A DNA stretch of 64,000 nucleotides from G963691885 sp963691885 (GTDB lineage: Bacteria > Pseudomonadota > Alphaproteobacteria > UBA8366 > Aestuariispiraceae). Each line of letters begins with the position of its first letter. Position 1 is the stretch's first letter. A program made the translations under genes and the position numbers. The notes below the pieces were generated by a model. The model searched no databases and was not told the origin of the DNA. It worked only from the letters and a program-made list of their open reading frames with translations. The stretch is taken from positions 4,836,001 to 4,900,000 of the forward strand of contig OY829843.1 of assembly GCA_963691885.1 (NCBI GenBank), given 5' to 3'. Positions 35,568 through 43,273 of the stretch are shown here, piece after piece.

Positions 35568-37142
35568 TTACTTCATGGATGCCCAGAAGAATTCCGGTGT
35601 ATCGTTTGCCACGATCGGCAGGTCCAGTTTCTCGGACATGCCCCAGGCAATGACCTGATGGTGAACCGGCAGGTAGACAACGTCTTCCTTAACCTGATCC
35701 CAGGCTTTCTGGATGGCTTCGTCACGCTTGGCCAGATCCGTTTCGGTCGCCATAACAGCGGTCATTTCATCAACCGTTGCATTGGCATAGCCGGTTGCGT
35801 TCCAGCTGCCTTTACTGTCGAGCAGATAGCTGAAGACATAGTGGCTATCGAGTGTCGGCACACCCCAACCCAGCATGTAGAAATCCGTTGTCCGGTTCTG
35901 GATTTTCGGGAAGTGCTGGCTCTTCGGAATTGCGTCAAGCTTCACATTGACACCGATCTTGGCAAGCATGGAAACAGCGGCCTGACAGATTTTTTCGTCG
36001 TTGTTATAGCGGTTGTTCGGGCAATCCAGCTGGATGTCGAAACCATTTGGATAGCCTGCATCCACCATCAGCTGCTTCGCTGCGGCGACATCGAAGGCCA
36101 TGCGATCATCCAGGCCAGAGTTGAAGCCATGCACACCTGGTGAAGTAATGATGCCGGCAGGGAAGCTCAGACCTTCCATAACAACACGCTGAATGGCGTT
36201 GACGTCGAGTGCCTGGAACATCGCGGTACGAACCCGCTTGTCAGCCAGCGGGTTTTTACCTTTAACGCTGGATGTACGCAGCTCTTCGATGCCCTGATCC
36301 ATACCAAAGAAAATGGTCCGAACCTGCGGCACCGTCAGCACCTTCAGGCCATCCTGACCTTCAATACGCTTCAGATCCTGAAGCGGCGGGTCAAGAACGA
36401 AGTCAACTTCGCCGGAAAGCAGGGCGGCAACACGGGTCGCGGCATTAGCGATCGGACGATAGTCAACAACGTCGATGTTGTGCGGATAGTTGGCCAGGCC
36501 CCACCAGTTCGGGTTTTTCTTCAGAACGGTGCGCTCGTCCGGAAGGCGGCTTTCAAGGATGAAGGCGCCGGTACCGTTCGTGTTTCGAACAGCAAAGGTT
36601 TCTTCCTTGGCGGCGTAATCCTGAGGGGCCACCACATTGTTTTTCTCAGCCCAGCCCTTGTCCATCATCATCAGAGAGGTCAATTCGTTCGGCAGAATCG
36701 GGTTGGGTCCGTCGGTGATCAGATGAACCGTGTGATCATCAATGATCTTGACCTCAGTGATCGACGCCACTTGCTCTTTAAAGTCAGAGCTTTCCATCGC
36801 AGCGCGTTCGATTGAGAATTTAACGTCCTCTGCGGTGAAATCGGCACCGTCGTGGTACTTAACGCCCTTACGGAGTTTGAATTCCCAGGCATTGTCGCCC
36901 ACAGGACCCCATGATTCAGCGAGAGCGCCTTCAAGCACCAGGTCGGACGTCCGACGCACGAGGCTTTCATAGATCTGGCGGTTCATCATGATGGTTGGAC
37001 CTTCGTTCTGGCCCATCGGGTCAAGGGTCAAGGCATCGCCCTGACTGGTCCAGCGCAAGGTGTTCTCAGCCGATGCCGCGCCAATAAACATTGGCAGTGC
37101 AGCAACCAGCAGAGCACCCTTCATATAAGTCTTCAGTTTCAT
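35568..37142 (-). CDS. ABC transporter substrate-binding protein, family 5
   Basis: A 524-residue periplasmic protein. ATG 37142 gives a classical signal peptide (MKLKTYMKGALLVAALPMFIGAASA, with cleavage after ASA), so the longer upstream frame is rejected. The body follows family 5: NTLRWTSQGDALTLDPMGQNE, then the cluster-binding segment ESLVRRTSDLVLEGALAESW, and KLRKGVKYHDG. It is the first gene of the eight-gene operon. Family members bind peptides, opines, oligosaccharides or metal chelates; the creatininase and CoA enzymes argue for a small amide or ester. A 7-bp hairpin (37194-37212) lies in its leader. Confidence 0.94.
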   Translation of the reverse strand: MKLKTYMKGALLVAALPMFIGAASAENTLRWTSQGDALTLDPMGQNEGPTIMMNRQIYESLVRRTSDLVLEGALAESWGPVGDNAWEFKLRKGVKYHDGADFTAEDVKFSIERAAMESSDFKEQVASITEVKIIDDHTVHLITDGPNPILPNELTSLMMMDKGWAEKNNVVAPQDYAAKEETFAVRNTNGTGAFILESRLPDERTVLKKNPNWWGLANYPHNIDVVDYRPIANAATRVAALLSGEVDFVLDPPLQDLKRIEGQDGLKVLTVPQVRTIFFGMDQGIEELRTSSVKGKNPLADKRVRTAMFQALDVNAIQRVVMEGLSFPAGIITSPGVHGFNSGLDDRMAFDVAAAKQLMVDAGYPNGFDIQLDCPNNRYNNDEKICQAAVSMLAKIGVNVKLDAIPKSQHFPKIQNRTTDFYMLGWGVPTLDSHYVFSYLLDSKGSWNATGYANATVDEMTAVMATETDLAKRDEAIQKAWDQVKEDVVYLPVHHQVIAWGMSEKLDLPIVANDTPEFFWASMK

Positions 37143-37422
37143 GTCCAATTCTCCCAAGACATTTAGTGAAATTCCCCGTTCAAAAACCAGCGTGCGGAGG
37201 ATTTCCCTCCGCAGTTGGATCACTACTTTGATCAAACTTTATCGGACACGCCAGACTTGTCGATAGCCGTTCGCGGAAAGATCGCATTTTTTGTCAAAAA
37301 TATATTCTTGGAATACTCGAACACCCTAATATCAACGACTCGCGCCTGGGTTTTTTGATTTTTCATCAATTTCTGGAGGAAAATCGCAGCATGTCGCACA
37401 CGGATCTCTTGAGAAACGACCC

Positions 37423-38661
37423 TCAGGCGGCACCATCAGCCATCGTCAACCGATTCTTGCCCGTTTGTTTTGAGGTGTAAAGCGCCTTGTCCGCAGCTTC
37501 AAACAACGCATCGACCTCCATGCCAGCATTACGACAGGCAAGACCGGCGCTGACGGTCACCAAGTGATTATGCTGCTTCAATACATCTGCTCGTTCGATG
37601 GATTTCACCAACCTCTTTCCGACCATCTCAGCGTCTCTGATTGGTGTTGCGGGCAAAAGGACAACCATCTCTTCCCCCCCGATGCGCGCCACAAGGTCTT
37701 CGTTGCGCACCCCCCTCTGCAGGATTTGTCCGATTTTACAGATCACCTCGTCCCCGACACTGTGGCCATAGGTGTCGTTAACGCTTTTGAAGTTGTCGAT
37801 GTCCAGAACCATCAGGGCGACATCCGAAACTTCACCATCATCCTGACGTTGGGCCTGCTCAAGAAGGGCTTTCTCGAAAAACCGGCGGTTTGAAAGCCCT
37901 GTCAAAGGATCTTCATGGGCCATGCGTTCCATTAATTCAGCCCGGCGACGCCATCCCAAAAAACAACCAAGCAACACAACGTTGACCGCACCGACGCCGA
38001 CCGATCCGGCAACAATCAATCTGATTGAGCCGCTCAACGGCGTTTCTGTTATATAGATGCCCCGGACATCACCCAGTTTCCAATCGCGTCTCGGGCTTTC
38101 CGGCAAATTATTGTGGCAGTCCACGCATACAGGCGAACTCATTACATCGGGCCGGGCCACGACCAGATAGGGCGTGCCAGTCGAAGTGATCGAAAGCCTT
38201 TTGAAGCCCGGTGCCTTCTTTTTTGCAATCTCATTCCAGGCTTCTTCGGCAAACTCGTTCGGTGTTCGGGGCCCGCGCGTTTCAAATGGCAAGGGGCTTT
38301 GAAGTGACACACGACCGCGATCAACGGGCAGGCTGGCGCCGAATTCCAGCATAAAGGTCGTTGGAACAGGCACATGCTGCCATAATTGATTTCCAGCAGA
38401 GAGTTTTGCTGCATATCCCATCCTGTCCGAATAGAAATTTCGAACCTCCTTCAGGGTGGCTATTCGCTCTGTGGCGGCGGTCTCCACCATCACCATCATC
38501 ACAAAGGACGCCAGGATCAGCGAACTCATCACGGACGCAACGAAAGTCAGCACAAGACTTCGAAAAAGTCTGAAACGGGGGTCATCCGACCGACGGAACC
38601 ATATTCTGTCCAGAAACCGGGCGACCGGGCCCTTCGAAAGGGCGGCAGACGGCAAATTCAA
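37423..38661 (-). CDS. Membrane diguanylate cyclase with c-type heme sensor domain
   Basis: About 412 residues. No early ATG exists; TTG 38661 is preferred because AAGGA lies eight bases ahead, though TTG 38667 is possible. Order: TM helix (about 34-62), periplasmic domain (65-210) with one CVDCH heme-binding motif (Cys179, Cys182, His183) of the Tll0287/DUF3365 type, second TM helix (212-236), and GGDEF domain (about 248-410). The active-site motif is GGEEM rather than GGEEF, and an RNED inhibitory (RxxD) site precedes it. It is predicted to make cyclic di-GMP in response to a redox or gas signal. Confidence 0.85.
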   Translation of the reverse strand: MNLPSAALSKGPVARFLDRIWFRRSDDPRFRLFRSLVLTFVASVMSSLILASFVMMVMVETAATERIATLKEVRNFYSDRMGYAAKLSAGNQLWQHVPVPTTFMLEFGASLPVDRGRVSLQSPLPFETRGPRTPNEFAEEAWNEIAKKKAPGFKRLSITSTGTPYLVVARPDVMSSPVCVDCHNNLPESPRRDWKLGDVRGIYITETPLSGSIRLIVAGSVGVGAVNVVLLGCFLGWRRRAELMERMAHEDPLTGLSNRRFFEKALLEQAQRQDDGEVSDVALMVLDIDNFKSVNDTYGHSVGDEVICKIGQILQRGVRNEDLVARIGGEEMVVLLPATPIRDAEMVGKRLVKSIERADVLKQHNHLVTVSAGLACRNAGMEVDALFEAADKALYTSKQTGKNRLTMADGAA

Positions 38662-38826
38662 GATCAAATTCCTTGTTTAAAATATCGATAGTTCAGAAAA
38701 AAATACGGAAATATCCTTGGACTTTAGAGAATGTTTGTTAATTCAGTGTAAATAAGCACTTCTATGCACAACGGAACGGGCGTTCGACCCGACCAAAAGA
38801 CAAACCAGTTAAAGGAAGATTGAACA

Positions 38827-39594
38827 ATGGATCTTGGAATTCGAGGCCGGAAAGCCATCGTATGTGCGGCCAGTAAGGGCCTTGGTAAAGCCTGCGCAAT
38901 GTCATTGGCGAAGGACGGCGTTGATCTCGTTATTACGGCCCGAAATGCAGAAGCACTGGAAGCGACGGCACAGGAAATTCGCGATGCAACCGGCGTAAAC
39001 GTCATCACCGTTGTCGGCGATATCACCACAGCAGAGGGACGCGCTGCCACTCTGGCTGCCTGCCCTGATCCAGACATCCTCGTCAACAACGCCGGTGGAC
39101 CACCCCGCGGCGATTTTCGCACATTTGAACCGGACGATTGGCTGAAAGCTGTCAGCGACAATATGGTAACGGCGATCGAGCTGATCAAAGCGACCGTTGA
39201 CGGTATGATTGAGCGCAAGTTCGGCCGTATCGTGAACATCACCTCATCTGCCGTGCGCCAGCCGCTGGGCGATCTCTGTCTTTCCAATGCAGCACGGACC
39301 GGTCTGACAGGTTTTGCCGCCGGTCTTGCCCGCGAAACGGTTCAGCACAACGTAACGGTCAACAACCTATTGCCAGGACCTTTTGCAACCGAGCGCCTCT
39401 ACGGCGCCGCTGTGGCAAAGGGCATCCCGAAAGAACAGGTAATGGCAGAACGCGGGGCAGCAAACCCGGCCAAACGGGTCGGCGAACCCGAAGAGTTTGG
39501 CGATGCCTGCGCTTTCCTTTGCGGGGCAAACTCCGGTTTCATCACCGGACAGAACCTGTTGCTGGATGGCGGCAACTACAAAGGAACAATGTAA
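38827..39594 (+). CDS. SDR-family protein, FabG-like, lacking the usual Tyr-Lys pair
   Basis: A 255-residue classical-length SDR. The cofactor loop is CAASKGLGKAC, so the first glycine of TGxxxGxG is Ala. NNAGG (88-92) and ITSSAVRQP with the catalytic Ser (140-141) are present, but the YxxxK motif reads LCLSN: Leu150 and Asn154 replace Tyr and Lys. A known FabG-like SDR subgroup departs from the standard catalytic tetrad, so this need not be decay. C-terminal motifs (LLPGPFATERL, NSGFITGQNLLLDGGNYKG) are normal. Physiological role not known; it may be an oxidoreductase with altered chemistry. Confidence 0.88.
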   Translation: MDLGIRGRKAIVCAASKGLGKACAMSLAKDGVDLVITARNAEALEATAQEIRDATGVNVITVVGDITTAEGRAATLAACPDPDILVNNAGGPPRGDFRTFEPDDWLKAVSDNMVTAIELIKATVDGMIERKFGRIVNITSSAVRQPLGDLCLSNAARTGLTGFAAGLARETVQHNVTVNNLLPGPFATERLYGAAVAKGIPKEQVMAERGAANPAKRVGEPEEFGDACAFLCGANSGFITGQNLLLDGGNYKGTM

Positions 39595-39624
39595 GACAGT
39601 CGGCTCGCATTAAAGCACTATAAC

Positions 39625-39649
39625 GGCCCCGTGAAATTGCCACGGGGCC
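39625..39649 (+). terminator. Strong GC hairpin downstream of the SDR gene
   Basis: A perfect 9-bp stem GGCCCCGTG/CACGGGGCC (39625-39633 with 39641-39649) and 7-base loop, 31 bases after the SDR stop. No T-run follows, so it may be a weak or factor-assisted terminator or an mRNA-stabilising hairpin between the SDR and the GST gene. Confidence 0.45.
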
Positions 39650-39716
39650 AGCGCTATCGCGTTAACGCTTGCCCTGCTCTGTTGCCAGGGCTGTCGCTTT
39701 CATACGGAGACATAAT

Positions 39717-40415
39717 ATGTCGATACAATTATATGATCTGACCGGTGCGGAGGACGACCGCCAGTTCAGCCCATATTGCTGGCGCATCAAAATGGCCTTG
39801 AAACACAAGGGCATGGACTATGAGACAATCCCATGGCGCTTTACCGAAAAGGACGCTATCGGATTTACTAACCAACCCCGCGTACCGGTCATCGTAAACA
39901 AGGCGGACAACGACAAGGTGGTTTGGGACAGCTGGAATATTGCCCGCTATCTCGACGAACAAAGCCCTGATCCAGCGCTTATTCCGGAAGGATCCGAACC
40001 AGGTATTCTTTTCGTTAAGTGCTGGGCCGAAAGCGTCGTCCAGCCTGGTTTGATCCCTATTATCCTGATGGACGTGTATGACCATCTGCATGCGAAGGAT
40101 AAGGACTATTTTCGAACGACGCGCGAAAAAGCCCTGGGCACAACACTGGAGGACTTCGTCAAAGACATAGACGGCAGTATCGCCGCCTTCCGGAAATCAC
40201 TGCAACCTTTGCGTATTCTGCTCGGACAGCAGGATTTTGCCGGCGGTGCCTCTCCGACAATGGCCGACTATATTGTTTTTGGTGGTTTCGCCTGGGCGCG
40301 GGCCGTATCTGAACACAAACTTCTCAAGGAAGACGACCCTGTCTATGCCTGGCGGGAAAGGATGCTGGATCTGAACAACGGATATGCCCGCAGCGCCAAG
40401 GGTTACGCTGTTTAG
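39717..40415 (+). CDS. Glutathione S-transferase family protein
   Basis: A 232-residue protein starting at ATG 39717 (MSIQLYDLTG, with GGAGA ahead); a longer frame adds unrelated residues. It has a thioredoxin-like N-terminal domain with FSPYCWRIKMALKHKG as the active-site helix (Ser/Cys candidates) and QPRVPVIVN with the cis-Pro. The C-terminal helical domain includes GGASPTMADYIVFGGF. It resembles LigE-like and other bacterial GSTs that act on aryl ethers or peroxides, but substrate is not determined. Confidence 0.85.
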   Translation: MSIQLYDLTGAEDDRQFSPYCWRIKMALKHKGMDYETIPWRFTEKDAIGFTNQPRVPVIVNKADNDKVVWDSWNIARYLDEQSPDPALIPEGSEPGILFVKCWAESVVQPGLIPIILMDVYDHLHAKDKDYFRTTREKALGTTLEDFVKDIDGSIAAFRKSLQPLRILLGQQDFAGGASPTMADYIVFGGFAWARAVSEHKLLKEDDPVYAWRERMLDLNNGYARSAKGYAV

Positions 40416-40442
40416 TGGCGAATTTTAGAACGGTATGAGGTG

Positions 40443-40477
40443 AAAATAGCCGCAATTGGCGGCTATTTTCCTTATTT
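40443..40477 (+). terminator. Rho-independent terminator after GST gene
   Basis: A perfect 11-bp stem AAAATAGCCGC/GCGGCTATTTT (40443-40453 with 40459-40469, loop AATTG) followed by CCTTATTT. It lies 27 bases after the GST stop. The symmetric A/T ends allow action in both directions. Confidence 0.8.
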
Positions 40478-40650
40478 GGCTACAAAGCCATTATTGATTT
40501 CTGGGAAAAAGTCAGACCCTGGCGTCCCGAATAGCTGGCGAATCGGAAAGTTTAATGCCCAACACCGCCAGAAATAGCGGTTTTCCTCGCCTGAACGCTG
40601 TCTTTCGTTTGCAGTTTTCAACAATTAAGCCTTATCCTGTATCCGGGAAG

Positions 40651-40668
40651 CGGTAACGTGGGTTACCG
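40651..40668 (+). promoter_or_regulatory. Hairpin in the cold-shock gene leader
   Basis: CGGTAAC-gtgg-GTTACCG, a perfect 7-bp stem with a 4-base loop, lies 29 bases before the ATG of the cold-shock gene, followed by a G/T-rich run with the ribosome-binding site. A possible structural switch in the leader; function untested. Confidence 0.4.
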
Positions 40669-40697
40669 GCAGATTTGGGGTTTTTGGGGCAGTAACA

Positions 40698-41249
40698 ATG
40701 GATCGTCGTTTACCACCGGCAGTCACCGATGAGAGCGTGTCTGTAACCGTTAAATGGTTCAATGTCAGTAAAGGGTTCGGGTTCGTCTTGCCAGAAGGGG
40801 GCACGACGGATGTTTTTATTCATGCATCAGTACTGACTGAAACTGGAAATACCAACTTGCCTGAAGGCACAACACTTGTTGTTGATCTGATGGAAACAAA
40901 CCGGGGCAAACAGGTTGCCAAGGTGCATTCCGTTGATCTGTCTACGGCGCAACAACCTTCTTCCAGAGGGGGGTTCGGCGGGGATCGCGGGTCGCGTCCG
41001 CCGAGGCCGGATTACAACGACTTTGATGATGCCCCTGTCGGGCCGCCTATTGATGGCACAGTCAAATTCTTTGACGCGGGCAAGGGATACGGATTTGTCG
41101 TTATGGATGACGGCAGCCGCGATGTATTCCTCTCCATGCGGACGCTGGAAAGATGCGGTGTCCCACCATTAGAACCGGAACAGCGGGTTCGCCTGACGAC
41201 CAAAGCCGGTCAAAAAGGACCTATGGCTGAGTCGGTAGAGCTGCTCTAG
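40698..41249 (+). CDS. Double cold-shock domain protein
   Basis: A 183-residue protein with two cold-shock domains. The first (about 14-80) has VKWFNVSKGFGFV and DVFIHASVL, the RNP1 and RNP2 motifs. The second (about 118-183) has VKFFDAGKGYGFV and DVFLSMRTL. A flexible RGG/proline-rich linker separates them (about 86-112). Two-domain cold-shock proteins are typical of alphaproteobacteria and bind single-stranded RNA or DNA as chaperones or antiterminators. A hairpin lies in the leader and a clear terminator follows. Confidence 0.92.
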   Translation: MDRRLPPAVTDESVSVTVKWFNVSKGFGFVLPEGGTTDVFIHASVLTETGNTNLPEGTTLVVDLMETNRGKQVAKVHSVDLSTAQQPSSRGGFGGDRGSRPPRPDYNDFDDAPVGPPIDGTVKFFDAGKGYGFVVMDDGSRDVFLSMRTLERCGVPPLEPEQRVRLTTKAGQKGPMAESVELL

Positions 41250-41280
41250 CGAAAAAAAAGCAGCAGCTGTCACAACAAAT

Positions 41281-41306
41281 TCCCCGCTTCCGGCGGGGAT
41301 TTTTGT
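41281..41306 (+). terminator. Rho-independent terminator after the cold-shock gene
   Basis: Stem TCCCCGC/GCGGGGA (41281-41287 with 41293-41299, loop TTCCG) followed by TTTTTG. It lies 32 bases after the stop and before the PadR control region. Confidence 0.85.
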
Positions 41307-41350
41307 GTTTGGGACACCGCAAGAAAACAAGCAAATATTGCTATTCCTTT

Positions 41351-41396
41351 TTGACATATATCAGATTGATATATTTTCTATTGATATAGTGATCAA
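41351..41396 (+). promoter_or_regulatory. Promoter with two palindromic operators for the PadR-RND operon
   Basis: TTGACA at 41351-41356 is a perfect -35 box. Overlapping it is ATATATCA-gat-TGATATAT (41356-41374), an 8-bp perfect inverted repeat. A second element, TTGAT-N6-ATCAA, lies at 41381-41396. Both contain TGAT/ATCA half-sites, as expected for a PadR dimer. The regulator starts at 41435, so autorepression with control of the pump is probable. No strong -10 box is visible. Confidence 0.6.
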
Positions 41397-41434
41397 CCTG
41401 TCCTATACGCGCCTCATCAACGAGAGCGAGAAAA

Positions 41435-41998
41435 ATGGACATCAGAACGACATGTTTAGGGGTGCTGGTTATGGGCCCCGCCAGCGGATACGAAATTCGC
41501 AAAGCATTCGAAGCTGGCCCGTTTAGCCATTTTGCGGAGGGTGGCTTCAGTGCCATCTATCCCGCATTGGGCAAATTGACGGAGGAAGCCCTGGTCACCT
41601 GCACGGTAGAAACCCAGGAAAAAAAACCGGACAAGAAAATATACGAGCTCACAAAAGATGGTCGAAAGCATCTGATCGCTGCGTTGAGTGCAAAAATGCC
41701 GGGTGAAGACAAGTTCAAGTCAGACTTCCTCTTCACCCTCTTCTTTGCAGAGGAAATGCCAAGAGACTTCGTTACAGAGGCAATAGATGCCCGGATCGAA
41801 TGGTACAGGAACAAGGTCGAACAATTGAAAGCCTGCGAAGGCAACCCGTCAAAGGGCCGCCACTTCGTGCGCCTTTTCGGCATCGATGTGTATCAGACAG
41901 AGCATGATTTTCTGGTTCGGCACAGACAGGACTTCATAAATCTGACCGAAAACCCGGGTAAAAACGACATCCCTGCATCGGCCCGCGCGGCTGAATGA
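41435..41998 (+). CDS. PadR-family transcriptional regulator
   Basis: A 187-residue protein. The winged helix comes first: LGVLVMGPASGYEIRKAFE, GFSAIYPALGKLTEEALVTCT (recognition helix), and PDKKIYELTKDGRKHL (wing). The helical C-terminal half (about 95-165) is the PadR dimerisation part. PadR proteins repress detoxification or efflux genes and are released by a small ligand. It is followed by the membrane-fusion gene and the RND pump, all in one direction; its own control region has two palindromes. Confidence 0.9.
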   Translation: MDIRTTCLGVLVMGPASGYEIRKAFEAGPFSHFAEGGFSAIYPALGKLTEEALVTCTVETQEKKPDKKIYELTKDGRKHLIAALSAKMPGEDKFKSDFLFTLFFAEEMPRDFVTEAIDARIEWYRNKVEQLKACEGNPSKGRHFVRLFGIDVYQTEHDFLVRHRQDFINLTENPGKNDIPASARAAE

Positions 41999-42013
41999 GT
42001 ATTGGAAAGCCTC

Positions 42014-43231
42014 ATGAGCAACACGACACCTCCAAACCCTGCACCCTCCCCAAAGAAATCGCGAAAATTGCCGCGCCCGTCCCTGTTCATCGCGATTGGT
42101 CTTGCCATCGCGGCCACGGCCTGGATTGCGTCCGGCAACCCGGACATGCTTGCCAAGCTGACAGGCGCGGATGGCCAGCCCGCCGAAACCAATGTGGCAG
42201 AAACAGCGCCGGTTTCAGCGAAGAACGCAGAGGAAACAACAGCAGGTTCAGAGCAGATCGAGCGCATACAATCCGTCCGGATCTATCAGAGTATGGCGCG
42301 GAACCACGCCTCGGTACTGAGAGTGGCCGGGCGCACCGAAGCGTCCAGATCTGGCACGCTTTCCTCCGAGTTGGAGGGGTCGATCAGAAACCTGAACATC
42401 GAAAACGGCCTCGTCGTCAAAGCGGGTGATTTGATTGCCCAGATCGAGGTTAACGATCGTGCCGCCGCGGTAGAAGAGGCAAGTGCAAGGGTCAAGCAGC
42501 GCGAAATCGAATTCGACGCGGCAAGCCGGCTGGCACAAAAAGGCTTCCAGTCTGAGATCCGTCGTGCCGAAGCCAAGGCAGAGCTGGAAGCCGCGAAATC
42601 AGCCCTTTCCCGAGCCCGCATTGAGCTTTCCAAGACCAGGATTACGGCCCCGTTCGATGGCATTATCATGGCCAAACAAGTGGAAGTCGGCGATTTTGTT
42701 GCCGTTGGCGACCCACTCGCCACCATCGTCGACCTCGACCCGCTGCTCGTTGTAGCCGACGTCTCGGAACGCGAGGTGCTGGGCATCAGCATAGGCAGTC
42801 TGACGGAGACGCGCTTGCTGGATGGCAGCAGTGTCGAAGGGGTGATCACCTATATCGCCCCGCAGGCGGATACATCGACGCGTACCTTCAAGATTGAGAT
42901 AGAGGTCACTGGAACCGAGGGACAGATCAAATCCGGTGTCACCGCAGAGGTCCTGTTGCCCACTGCAAATCGAAGGGCCCATCTGATTTCCCCCGCGCTT
43001 CTGACGCTGAATGATCGGGGCACAGTTGGTCTGAAATCGGTCGACGATTCCGGGCGCGTTGTCTTCAACCCGGTTGAAGTGATCCAGAATTCCCGCGAAG
43101 GGCTCTGGGTGGCTGGCCTGCCAGACACGCTTCAACTGATCTCTGTAGGACAGGAATTTGTTCTGGAAGGGGACCGTGTCGACGCTGTGCCGGACACCGC
43201 GTTCATGCCGGACCAAAAGAACCCTTCATAA
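42014..43231 (+). CDS. RND efflux system membrane fusion (periplasmic adaptor) protein
   Basis: A 405-residue adaptor, ATG 42014 preferred to TTG 42002. One N-terminal helix (about 22-42; SLFIAIGLAIAATAWIA) anchors it in the inner membrane. Then follow a barrel-sandwich half (GTLSSELEGSIRNLNIENGLVVKAGDLIAQIE), an alpha-hairpin (VNDRAAAVEEASARVKQREIEF), and the other half with beta-barrel (TRITAPFDGIIMAKQVEVGDFVAVG). It connects the RND pump to an outer-membrane channel, not encoded here. Confidence 0.92.
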   Translation: MSNTTPPNPAPSPKKSRKLPRPSLFIAIGLAIAATAWIASGNPDMLAKLTGADGQPAETNVAETAPVSAKNAEETTAGSEQIERIQSVRIYQSMARNHASVLRVAGRTEASRSGTLSSELEGSIRNLNIENGLVVKAGDLIAQIEVNDRAAAVEEASARVKQREIEFDAASRLAQKGFQSEIRRAEAKAELEAAKSALSRARIELSKTRITAPFDGIIMAKQVEVGDFVAVGDPLATIVDLDPLLVVADVSEREVLGISIGSLTETRLLDGSSVEGVITYIAPQADTSTRTFKIEIEVTGTEGQIKSGVTAEVLLPTANRRAHLISPALLTLNDRGTVGLKSVDDSGRVVFNPVEVIQNSREGLWVAGLPDTLQLISVGQEFVLEGDRVDAVPDTAFMPDQKNPS

Positions 43232-43273
43232 GCCCCGATTGCATCATCATCAATCGCGCTTGAAAGCAAGAAG

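Noticed and set aside
37194..37212. GCGGAGG/CCTCCGC hairpin in the leader of the binding-protein gene
   Set aside because: Isolated stem with no partner structure or conserved context; kept only as a remark under the gene.
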